Shown here one piece after another: positions 21,660-32,314 of a DNA stretch of 64,000 bases; within the stretch, counting starts at the first letter, position 1; the number at the start of each line of letters is the position of its first letter. The DNA is from Porogramme epimiltina (lineage: Eukaryota > Basidiomycota > Agaricomycetes > Polyporales > Polyporaceae). A program made the position numbers and the translations under genes. The notes under the pieces were generated by a model. The model saw only the letters and a program-made list of their open reading frames with translations. It ran no database searches and was not told the origin of the DNA. The stretch covers positions 62,001-126,000 of the forward strand of contig FTLJ01000358.1 in NCBI GenBank assembly GCA_900155495.1, in the 5' to 3' direction.

Positions 21660-24437
21660 GCTGGGCAAAGCAGAGAGAAACGAGGATGCCATGGTTGCGG
21701 AAAGGACGTCTGCGTCGGGGGAAGAGCTACAGGATCGACAGCAGAGTCGTGGTCACCCGAGGGAGGACTTGGAAGGGGGGCGTCTTTCGTGTACGGAGCG
21801 GCCATAATATCCTAGTCCTAAAGAGAAGAATCTCCGATGAGAATCTGGCTCCGAAAGAGAGAGAGAGGGGTCTACCGAACGTTCGGATACTGGGGAAAGC
21901 GCCCAAGAGTGTGGCGCCCTTCGATTCTTAGGCTTCCGAAGCAAAAACGCGTCATGTGGCAAGGGTGTCATCTCTCACGGTGTACCTGCCATCCAATCGC
22001 AACTTAATTCTGGGCCAGATCACGGACGGATGGCGCGTCTCCTCTCGATAGCCTGCAACCTAGAGATAAAGAAGGGGAGCAGCAATCACGTCAGATTGAT
22101 GTGACGACCGCGGGGACATCAAGAGGAAGGACTTCTACCTATGCACTTTGAGATGCCGGATATATATCGACGGTGAGGTATAACGCGAACGGTTGTGGGG
22201 GAGGAGAACAAGGAAGCACATGCCGGCGGGATTCTTCGGGACAATATCTTAGCCGTTGACCATCCTGTCTTCATTAGGAGGGCCCAGGCATTCCAGCCAT
22301 GCGCTTCCCGAGCGACCAAGGATTGCAACGGACTAGAGCGTGCATGCAGTTCTAACGGCTGGACAGTTCCGAGGATCCCGGAGCGGAGCGCCTTGATCCT
22401 TCGGTATACATTTATACCCTTTCCACACGACGTCGCCGCGCTGTGTGGTCGCGCTATGGGAAAGGTTTACGTTGTAAGACCTGCGGGGAGACGGAGATGA
22501 ACTGCAAATGAATGTTGCGGGAAGGAGGTGTCATTACCGGAATATCCTTGTGTCGCGTATGGTGCATCATCTGCTTTTTACCGAACGAAAACCGAGGAAA
22601 TGGGAATGTTTAATAGACGTTTTGCATGCCGCACCACACTGCGCGTACAATCAAGAATCTGGAAGTATTTAGGTATAAGCCGTTCTAGTAAATGTAGCAA
22701 TTAAGCCAACTCGCCGAAATTTGGATCCTGAACGTTGAACGTTGACGTTGAACCTTTGGCGCGTCGTCCTGGGGGTACTTCTGATTCCTGAACTTCTATG
22801 TCGACGCGTCAGATCGCCGCAGCAGCATGTCCGTGACAGGAGGGTTCTCGCGGAGGAAGTTTCTACGCGGAGGCACAAGGAGCAGATTGTGGCTAGTAGA
22901 GGTGGATATTGTCTACTATGCAGTGCGTAAGGCAGCGATGCCCTCAAAGTCGCTGGCCTACAGTATTCACCTCCAAGCTCTCCAGTCAAGCCAGGACCCA
23001 GGTTGCCAGCAAGTGGCTGCTTGTGATGTCGCGTATGGCCACCGAACCAATCAGATTCACCGAGTTCGACACCCCGGTCTCGACCGCAGGTCCCAGAAAG
23101 TCAGGGGCACGGGGCGCCTTATTCCTGGGACTGTCCCAGAGACTGTCCCGCGCTGGGCTCAGGCGCTTGAAATGTAACGCCCTCAGTAACACCTCGCCAC
23201 GCCCTTTGATCAAGCCGTCGCGGTTGTAAGCCACCAACGGCGGGCACGGCTTATGCATTAGAAGTATCCTGCATGCGCAAGCACTATACACAGAAATCCC
23301 GCGTGCCACTCAAGCAGTAGAAGTAATCCTGAGCGTGCTTGCGGCGCAATATACGCTGCAGCATTAAATATTGGCAGAAGAATATATGCTACTATTTACG
23401 GCCCTGTGCGCAATGCGTGAACTGTCGCATGTGAAGCCAGTGCCTCAGTAAGAGTGGCCCAACCACAGAGCCGAAGCGGACGCTGGTTTGAATTAGCCCG
23501 CGCGAAACCCAGGAAACAATGGGGCAACGATAGTGGGAGAGAGCCTTTGTCCTCGGCCACACCGCGCGCTATGGCGAAGTGAAAAGAGGTCACAACGAAA
23601 GCGCCTCTTGTAACAGTGAAAATGTGTGTGACTAGCAAAGCGTTGTCCCAGAGACTGTCCCAGAGACTGTCTCCGGGACAAAGCTCCCCGTCGCTCGGAC
23701 GTTCTCGCAGGTCCGGGTAAAGTCACGTGCCTCAATTCTATCACCCGCCGCTGCCCCGGAAGTTCAAGCTTCAAGCCTCACGCTACTACCTCTTCAATGG
23801 CCTCCACGCTCGTTACCATTAGTATGTAAGCTTGTTCTGCTGTTTTTGTGCTCTCCTTTATCCATTGAATGATTTCTTGGGGTAGATAACGTGCCTTCGA
23901 CAGTTTGGCGGCCGAAAAGGTTCTTCTTCCTTTTGCATCATTCTTTCGTCTTCATAACTGACCGTTGACGTCTGCTTCGAAGAGCTGGCTAGTTGAACGT
24001 CCGTCTTCACCGGTTCTACTCCTACCCGAATATCTTCAACACGAGGAACTAGTACAAGTCAATTCTATGAAACGCGGGAAAATGAGGAAGTCGTGTGTCA
24101 AACTCTTCCCCTTGCACATCAGGTCTCCGATGTGTCTACGTCAGTTTGACGCGCGCGCCATGTGCACTCATCTGTGTTCTTTGGCTCTGATACTCGATTT
24201 GACTCACCCTCTCTCTTTCTCTTTCTCTTGAGTTTGTATTCTTGCTTCCAAGTCTCGCAACGTCGAGAGGCAAAACGGCATTGTTCCGCTCTCCACTGAC
24301 CAGTGCCATACTGTCTTTATTCACGACCCTCCTGGGGAGGTTATTAGAAGTGCTCTCCACTCACTCTCCTGTTTCCCCATTCTAGCTCAAACCTCTTGCG
24401 TTGCCCCTCCGACTCGTTATCGCCCCTTACTACAATC
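21660..24437. other. Intergenic, about 2.8 kb, contains a dispersed direct repeat
   Basis: No coherent gene is seen on either strand. An 18-bp string TGTCCCAGAGACTGTCCC occurs at 23132-23149 and again at 23644-23661, where CAGAGACTGTC is repeated once more. GTTGAACGTTGACGTTGAAC lies at 22734-22753. A CTCTCTTTCTCTTT tract sits at about 24211-24230 in the upstream region of the gene starting at 24438. The repeats could mark a decayed short mobile element. Confidence 0.5.
23132..23661. repeat. 530-bp interval flanked by an 18-bp direct repeat
   Basis: Identical TGTCCCAGAGACTGTCCC copies bound the interval at 23132-23149 and 23644-23661. The right copy continues as a tandem of the CAGAGACTGTC unit. 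No transposase frame lies inside. A solo-LTR-like or non-autonomous element remnant is possible; independent microsatellite growth is the alternative. Confidence 0.4.
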
Positions 24438-26212
24438 ATGTCCAAGACTCTGTTAAACGAAACCTTTCCATCCTCGCCCACACACCGGGCCCTTTGCTGC
24501 GTTGACATCCAACTCAACATCATCGACCAGGCTTTCGATACACCGGGCCCAGGGGACAGAAGCAAGTACCCTGATATCGACCCAAAACTACAGCACTTCC
24601 TGGCGCAACTTACGCTAGTATGCAAAGCATTCCGCGACACTGCCACAAAGAGGCTTTGGGCCAACATCGACTCTTTCACTGTCCTCTTAGCTGTCTTACC
24701 GTCAATCACAACCACTGTTAAGAAAAACAAGAACAATTGCGAATCTTGTATCTATGTGAGTTTAGGTTCAAACCTCATGTCAGTGACATGTTTCACCATA
24801 GCCCATGCTTAATCCTGAGCTATGAGCAGTCGCTTTCTTCAAGGGTTACTGCCGAAGCTTGGACCCGCTTCGAATACTACGCCTCCCTCGTTCGTTGCCT
24901 TGGTGACTTAGGCGGACCTCGCAGGAGAACTATCGTCGCACCTGTAGTGTGGAGTCAACTCTCCTCATTTGCTAAAGGCCAACCCCTCCTTCCATCCCTT
25001 CGTTTCGCCGCGTTCACGATAGGATCGGATATATTCAACAAAATCGCTCGAATCATCCCTTCTTGCGTCCAAGACATCGAGGTGGATTTCCTGGATGAAA
25101 TTCTGAAAGGTTTCAAGAACGAACATCTGGCGACGATGCTCGATATGGTCAGGCATGCTCCCGACCTGAGATGTTTCCGAGTGATTGAAGCGGAAACTCG
25201 CGAGGAGCGCATACTATCCACTCTCTTCTCCGCTTTTTCGGGACTCTCCAACCTGCGATACTTCGACTTAGACGGTCTGGTGGCAACCATGGATGAACTA
25301 CGCATCCTGGCTGCCTGCACGACGCTCGAACACCTGAGTACTGGGATCTGTGCTAAGCCACCTGCTGTTACGTTCACAGGTTTCGTCAACCTGACGTCCT
25401 TATCATTGGTAGAAGCCAATTGTTTCGAAAACCTGAACCCTGCCGCGGCGATCAAATATGTCTTTGCGACATTGGCGCGCCCTAGTCGATTGCGCTCGCT
25501 TACTCTCTGGTCTCCCCTAGAAAAAATATGGTCATCGCAAGAGTGGGACGACATCTTCCAGGAGATCGCAACTCGCTTTCCGTCGTTGTGTTCTTTGAAG
25601 TGGGAGACGTTAGCCGACGATTTCGAGGACGACGAAGTAGAGTCTCCCGACCTACTTCTGGACGCTACTTGGCCCCTCCTCTCCCTCTTGAGTCTCACCG
25701 ACATCTACTTGGATTTCAACAACGTGGTAGTCTTACGGTGCACAGACGCATTTTTCGACACCCTCGCAGCTGCGTGGCCCAACCTCACAAAGCTTTCCCT
25801 CATCGTACGCCTCCCGGACACGCCCTCCTTCGTCGCCGGCATCACGCTGAAGACTCTGGTCTCCTTCGCCACCCGCTGCCCGCGGCTCGAGCACCTTCGC
25901 CTCCCCTACATGTCCATCTGCAGCGGCCCTCCCACGGATCTTCCGAGCATGGAGCAATTCCCAGTCCTCTCCCACGGCCTGCGGTTTTTCCAAGTGGGGC
26001 GCGTCCCAGATCTCGACGATATGGACGGTGCATACTGTGCCCTTGTCTTGGACCGGATGTTCTCGGACGTACACGTGTCGAGCTGTGTCAGCGGATGGCC
26101 ATGGCGTCTCAATGAATACGCTGGCGAACTAGAGAAGGTGTTTTGGAAGGATGTAGAGAGGATGCTCTCACTGTTTCGCGCTGGGCGGCAGAACCGGCCG
26201 GCACTACAATGA
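24438..26212 (+). CDS. F-box/LRR-like protein
   Basis: Two exons, 24438-24755 and 24830-26212, encode 566 residues. HFLAQLTLVCKAFRDTATKR followed by LWANI (about residues 55-80) is the C-terminal half of an F-box-like motif. Leucine-rich units follow at roughly 25-30-residue spacing, for example LRYFDLDGLVATMDELRIL, LTSLSLVEANCFENL, LTKLSLIVRL and LEHLRLPYMSIC. The expected role is substrate recognition in an SCF ubiquitin ligase. The intron was placed where reading continues CESCIY-SLSSRVTAEAW in phase. Large numbers of rapidly diverging F-box genes are normal for this group of fungi, so no specific substrate is suggested. It is not a close copy of the F-box gene at 16826. Confidence 0.85.
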
Positions 26213-26762
26213 CTATGTTAGTAAAATACTAGCGATTGAGGTTACTTTACCACCCTACTGATACATACATTCCTGGTCTTCTTTCTATCATTTTATGGAG
26301 CATGCGGTAGGCTACCGTGACGATAGACCAACAAGATTGTTATGAATGCGACGACAACAGGAAACTAGTGGAACGTATCACATACAGGGCTACAGGTCAT
26401 CACAGGAAACGGGGCATGCTCATAAAGGAGAGTAGGTCGTAACAGATCGTCAAAAGGCGCCGACGGGGGAGCAGAATCTGCGTGCTATCCGTCGTGTACA
26501 GCAACTTAGCTGGAGTGTAAGCAGGGAGACTATATGGATATGGTAGCGTGTACATAGGCTGAAGAGAGCAACACTAGAGAAAGGGGATCAGTAACATCAT
26601 ACAGATAAACAAAATGGTGGGAATGGTATCAGAGGTGTAAGTGTTCATGAGACAGCGCAGAACAAGGTATAAACAGTCAGCCTAGAACTATAAGCACCAA
26701 AAACAAACCAGCAGTTGAACGTAGTCCTCTCAAGAGGGGTCAGCAAGGAAAAGATCTCTTCG
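26213..26762. other. Convergent 3' spacer, 550 bp
   Basis: This spacer lies between the convergent ends of the F-box/LRR gene and the IMD-like gene. It is AT-rich with no open frame of note and presumably holds both 3' untranslated regions. Confidence 0.6.
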
Positions 26763-29593
26763 TTACCGCCGTGCGACGTTCGTCGTGCTCCGATTCCTCG
26801 CCCCACCCGTCAGGCTGTCCGCGCGCAGCCGCCCATCCTCGTCCGCCGCGAACGCGAGGCTGTTGCGATACCCCGGCCCGCCCGCGATCCCGCCGCTGCT
26901 CACGCCCTTGCGCGTGTCCGCCGAGAACGCGTTGTTGATGACGGGCATGCTCAGCCGCCGGATCCAGCCGCCCTTGGGCTTCTCCGGGCGGAGCTGGATG
27001 AGCGGCTCGGGCGGGCGCAGGTCCCGCGGCGAGGGGGCGTCGCGTACCTTGTACTTGGACGCGGAGCAGACCTCACACCCGCAGTAGGGCGCGTGTTCGG
27101 CGGCGGGCGAAGATGGTTGGCTTGATGTTTGGCGGGAGGAGACTTGGGAGGGTGGGGGTACGAGATGTGTAGTGCTTTGGGAGTATGATGAGGGGTATCT
27201 TGAGCTGGGGACGTCCATCGATAGTCTCGGTGCGCCACGACCTGCAGATCGTGCGCTGTCGCTGATGTACCCGTCGGCAACTGCGCCGCGCGAGCTCAGG
27301 AGCTGTAAGCGCTCCCGCTCGAGCTCACGAGTCCGTAGTTCGATTTCGCGCTCCTTCATCCGTAGTTCGTGGGCGCGCTCGCGAAGCTCTAGCTCTTCCA
27401 GTTCTTCGATACGTTGTCGACGCATAGCGATCTCGTCGGCGCTAATACCAGAGGGGGCACCGGAGTATCGTGAGTTGGACGGAGAACTGCCGGCAGTTGA
27501 TGATGGCTCGGGTATCCGCCCGTAGCCATCTGTTGAGGGTCGCCTTGTAGCCTGTGGCGAATCTAGTGGTCGAGAGCTAACGCTTGACTCATAACGATTT
27601 GCTAGGCTCGAAACGCCGCCAGGAACCTTTGGAAGTTCCCTAGGGGGTGGTGACTTGGGAGGTGGCGAGGAAGGGCCAGGCTTCGAGGTAATGAGTACTC
27701 TAGTGTCGACACGTATAGGTGCAGAACTTACACGAGCATATCGATCCCTCAGCGCAGCAACCACGCTCCCCGTGCTCTTCCCCGTGTCCGTCCGCTCGAC
27801 GATCTTCCCGAGTGACGGCTCCGCGGCGCGCTGCCGAGGCGACTCCGTGCTCTTGCGCACTCCGAATTCCGCGTCTTCCATGTAGTCGCCCCTCCTGTAT
27901 GACGACGGGGCATTAGGACTCGGTATGGCGACACGATCGACTGCGGGGGATACAGGCTCCTCCGCCCGGGAAAGGGTGCGCTTGCGCTGGGGCCTCGGCT
28001 CCGCCTTTCCCTCGTCTGGTAGCGGCCCATTTGATGCCGGAGGAGTGAGGGGGTCGGTGCGGGACGATGGAGGCGACAAGCTGTCGCCCGTCAGGTTCGG
28101 CGTGCGTTCGACGCTCTCCGGTGTCGGGGACTCGGTGAAGCGCGGGAAGGGCGTATCATTCGGCTCAGTGAGGAAGGACTCTGAGCGCATTTCTTGGGGT
28201 GGCGGGCTGGCTACGGAGTTGAACCTACTCCCACCTACACGAGGGATGGGGAAATGAGTAGGGGGAGCAGGGAACGCTGCAAGCGTGTTCCGTCCCAATG
28301 TCTCTGGAGGCTTCGCTTCCTCCTCCCTGGCAGGTTCTTGGAGTCCCCGAGCATCGGATGTAGATATGGGAGCAGGTGGGGACGCGGATGCAGGTGTAGG
28401 AGCGGGTATAGTCGCAGATGCGGGCTGAGGCGAGATATCTTCCACAGCGGGGGCGGGGAGAGGGTCTTGTGGTGGAGGTAGGGTTGCGGCCGGTGGCTGC
28501 CCAGAAGGAGTGACCGCACGCGACGTCGACCCCTGCTCAGACGCATCCCGTGAAGTATACGGTGGAGCCGCAAGCTCGCGAGCACTTTCTGATGTTGGGG
28601 GCACGTCGTGGTCGACGCTTGCCGGAGGCTGCGACGCGGTGTCGGACGGGTCCACTACACTCCCATCTGGCAGATCGGGAGGGACGGAGCCTTGCCACCC
28701 GCCCTCGCTCAGCGCCTTCCACTGTCCGAGCTGCCCGACTGTGGGGGAAAAGCGGCGCACGCTCTCGCAGCTCCGCATCCACTCCGCGTCGGCGACACGA
28801 GAGAAGCTCGCCGCGAGGTTGTACATCGTGGTCGTGTGCCGCTGGGTGACAAACAGCGCGTGGTTGCTGAGGAGATGGCTCGCACGTCAGACGGAGGTGG
28901 GCGAAAGAGCGGAGGATGATACGCACTACTTCTCCCTGTTCACCTCGGGCCCCAGCGTGCTCAGCAGGTTCATGTACTTTGTATGTTCGTCCGCAGCGTC
29001 GCGCGGGTTCTTCTTAGCTTTGCGCTCGTACAATTGGCCGGCCTGCTTGATCTTCTGGTTCGCAGATGCGATCTTCTCGTCGTGGGTCCGTTCCTCTTTC
29101 TGCGCGAAATCAGTCGCCAGCCACAGTAGCATACTTTCCAGGAGGAGCACTAACCGCGAGCTTCTTGAACCATTTCTTAACCTCGGCACTCACCCCATCG
29201 CACTCCTTGTCCGCGAATTTGGCGAACTTGATGTCCACCTCCGCCATGGACTCGAATATAGTCGCGCTCGCATTCAGCGCATTAGCTAAGAGAGCCACGC
29301 ATCAGCGTACGGTTCCCCTCTACCCAAATGCCTACAGAGTGCGCGAAGGCAGACAAGGCCCACTCGCACACTCTCGCAGCGCGAAGAGAGCGCACGCACA
29401 CACCTGGGATATCCACGACGCACTTCGCCGCCGCAGCTTCTCTCAGCGCCTTCGCAAGCTTCTTCTGGAGCGACACGATCGCGTTCGCAGCCTCGCAGTA
29501 GTCATTGAGCACGTTCACGACCGACTCGAGCGTCTTGCACGACTTGTGGATCTCGTTCCGCTCCGCGAGCGGGCCCGGCGCTGCCGCGGCCAT
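26763..29593 (-). CDS. IMD/BAR-like membrane-shaping protein with long disordered tail
   Basis: Four exons join in phase: 29593-29404, 29285-29155, 29099-28930 and 28866-26763, giving 864 residues. The first about 250 residues form a helical domain: NEIHKSCKTLESVVNVLNDY, LQKKLAKALREAA, FAKFADKECDGVSAEVKKWF, KEERTHDEKIASANQKIKQA and HTTTMYNLAASFSRVADAEW. This is the pattern of the fungal IMD (IRSp53/MIM homology) or related BAR fold, which binds and bends phosphoinositide membranes. The rest is Pro/Ser-rich and disordered, with one coiled coil (RRQRIEELEELELRERAHEL) and a CGCEVCSAS cysteine cluster near the C-terminus. A 51-base in-frame segment near 27681-27731 has intron-like borders (GTAAGT...AAG) and may be removed. 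Which BAR subclass it belongs to is not certain from sequence alone. Confidence 0.82.
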
Positions 29594-30229
29594 GTTGTGC
29601 GGCCCGTCGGTTGCCGGAGTGCGGGCCAAGCAAGGGGGGAGGAAAAGAGGGGCGTGAAGGGTCCGCGAGGCCGCTAAGCAGGGGGTATATGCGCCGGCGG
29701 AGGGCTGGGAGGGAGGTGCTCGGTGTGAGAGATATCGAGGACAAGTCTGGGCGCCTGCGCGCTACTGCGGGGGCGGGCCGTGGTGGCGGCACGGAGTTTG
29801 AAATGTGGCTCTTCTCCCCAGGCACACTTGGAGCTCCGCTTCATTCCCTCGGCGAACGTGCTGCTGCGCAAAGTCTAACTTCACTCTCATTCTATCCGCT
29901 TCCTGTGAAACAAGGCTTTTTCTGGGTGCTCAGGAGCAATGGGCTGCAGAGAATGTCCATGGGATAACAAGTACAATGAGCGTCGTCAAAACAGGCTGTA
30001 TGATGCAACACAACATTGCAACACGCCGAGTATATCGAGTGTGCGAGTCTCATCTCCCAAGTCACGCCTATCACTAAAGCTCTGCCGTGCACGAGAGCCC
30101 TGCACTCTTCTACACAACAATAAGTGGTGCGGTTGTGCGCTCTTCCTCTGGAAACGTTGACGCCGGCAGTGGTGGCGTCGATTCCGCTCGCGTTGGGTTT
30201 CTTGGACTCGCCTAGTATCGTGCACGTTT
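29594..30229. other. Intergenic, 636 bp
   Basis: This is the upstream region of the IMD-like gene and the likely 3' flank of DUF6534-type copy D. Open frames here have no family resemblance. Nothing else is seen. Confidence 0.5.
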
Positions 30230-32314
30230 TTAGCGGAGCTCAATACACCAAATCTGACAGGAGAAAAGCATGTAGGACCGACCTGTGAGATGTTTGTAGA
30301 TGTTGAGCAGCGCGTCGCGCACACTTTCTTCTCCTGATCGGGGACGGCTTGTGAGGGGCTCGAACGTCGAGGGGGATGCACCATCAAGTGGTACAAGTGG
30401 ATCTTTACGGCCAGTCTCCCGGTGGTGAACACTTCGACACTTATTATAGACCTCTTATGTTCGAGCGGAGACGTACTCACGCTTGACGCCGATCATGACA
30501 ATGCCCAGCATCGGGAGGTGTTCTGGACGGACAACGGCCTAAATGCGCGAGCGGTGTCAGGTAGGCACGTGGGAAGCGACGAGAAAGGCATACGAATAGT
30601 AGTGCAGCTAGAGAGAACATGCTGCTCGGGACGTCAGCATAGTAGAAGAAATGTGCAATAAGATGCTTGCCTAGCGAACAGGCCTACAACGCCAGTGCTG
30701 TTTAGGAAGAAGGCCTCCTCAAGGAAAGCATGTAAACGTACCGGCATTTAGAGCATAGACAATCAGGATCTCCACAAGAGAGTGGCTTTGTAGCACGTAA
30801 TATTAGAATTTCTCTAGTTGAAGATAGCTGTGATGCATCGCGCACCATTGCAAGCTCAGCCGTGTGAAGAGCAGAGTCCCGACAAGTATCCCCGTCATGG
30901 CTAGCCCTCCGACCAGCGTTGAGCCAAAACTCGAGAAAAGGAACCACTGTAAGAAAGATCTTCAGCTTCAATCTCCCTCGTGAGAGATGAAAGTACATAC
31001 ATCGATGTCGTGTGCACCCATACGCGAGAGCTCCCTGCTCGTCGCGTTCCACGCGCACTGAGTCAGAGTGTCGAGCTGGAGGTCAGGTAAAGTATCGCAC
31101 CCTTGCAAGATGGCGACTAGTCCACAATGTTGTCATTACCTGTCTCACCGACACCCAACATATGCCGTCACTCACCAATCGCCAACCCTGAGGGGAAAGC
31201 AGTTGAGAAACGTAGGACAAGGGTAGAGATGAGCTAGACGTACCAAGGCCCGTCAAGGTCAATAGTAACTTCGTCGAGGAAAGCGGTTAGCACTTATGCA
31301 ACGACGTCAATTGGTATGACAATGGGGCTTACAGTCACCGCCACGAATATCCTCAGTCTAAGGGAGACTAGAGGCAGATGATTTCAACTACTGTCACTCG
31401 TTCGAAGCAGGCTAGGATCCTCACTGAGATGAACGCATCGTGTATATATCCTGACACAACAGTTCAGCAGATGGATGTCACACTAAGAAAGCACCAACCT
31501 CTGGAAGACAAGGAGTACTACGAACTGTTGGTACATCGAGTGGTGAGCTTATATATCGAAGTGCGATGGTTCAGGAGAAGTACGAACGGCGATTGGAGTG
31601 AACAGCTGGTCGTGCAAGCTGTTATGAGAGTAGGACGTGCGCTACAGAAGACGAACTCACGTTCACAGACCTAATGGTTTCTTATGAGAGAGGTTTAAGA
31701 CGGCATTATAAAGGACCAAACATACCACTGGTCTATGGAGACAATTCGAGGATAATTGTGTGCTTCATGATGACGTCTATACCACCGTTTCTAGTGACCG
31801 CCACTCTGGACGGGGGACAAGTGCACTCACTCGGCAAGCACGCATACAGCTGTGGTGAACGTCTCGAGGATCCTTCGAGACAATCAGATGGTGCAATGAA
31901 AAGAGTAGCATATGACGTACAATATTGTCAGCACCTTTGTGGCGCACAAACGAGTGGCGGTGTGGTAAGCAGTGGGTGCATGCGAACATTGAACGATATC
32001 GTACCAGCCGTCGGGAGAATGGCAGGTCGTAGGAGTATAGCTTGTAGTATTGATATGTCTGGTACTCTGTCCAGACGTGTGCGCTGCAGGAAGATAACAC
32101 ATGTCAGCTATACCGCGACCCGCAGCAACGCGACTTGCCCGCGTGACACAATTACACGGGAGGTAGGAAATGAAATCACAGCGCTAGAGTATGCGCTGAC
32201 GTACATGAATAAGGAAAACGCAACAACGAAAAGAAAGCTGAAGGACTTGTTGATGATGAAGGAGAGGACGTCCGCAAGAGAGATGCGGGAGAGAAAGTCG
32301 GGGAGGGCGACCAT
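30230..32314 (-). CDS. DUF6534-type seven-helix membrane protein (copy D)
   Basis: Start at 32314 encodes MVALPDFLSRISLADVLSF plus a hydrophobic helix (FLFVVAFSLFM). Further exons give WTEYQTYQYYKLYSYDLPFS at about 31985-32060, then VLTIL-ILETFTTAVCVLA joined in phase. TLTQCAWNATSRELSRMGAH and WFLFSSFGSTLVGGLAMTGI lie at about 30870-31080, and SHSLVEILIVYALNAG at about 30740-30790. The last corresponds to the family VNTG helix. A final conserved-looking exon, EESVRDALLNIYKHLTG, lies at about 30290-30340 with a stop at 30230. The architecture is the DUF6534-type seven-helix family, function unknown. Small exons and introns of 45-60 bases dominate; the section 31200-31650 and the extreme C-terminus are not resolved. 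Confidence 0.68.
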
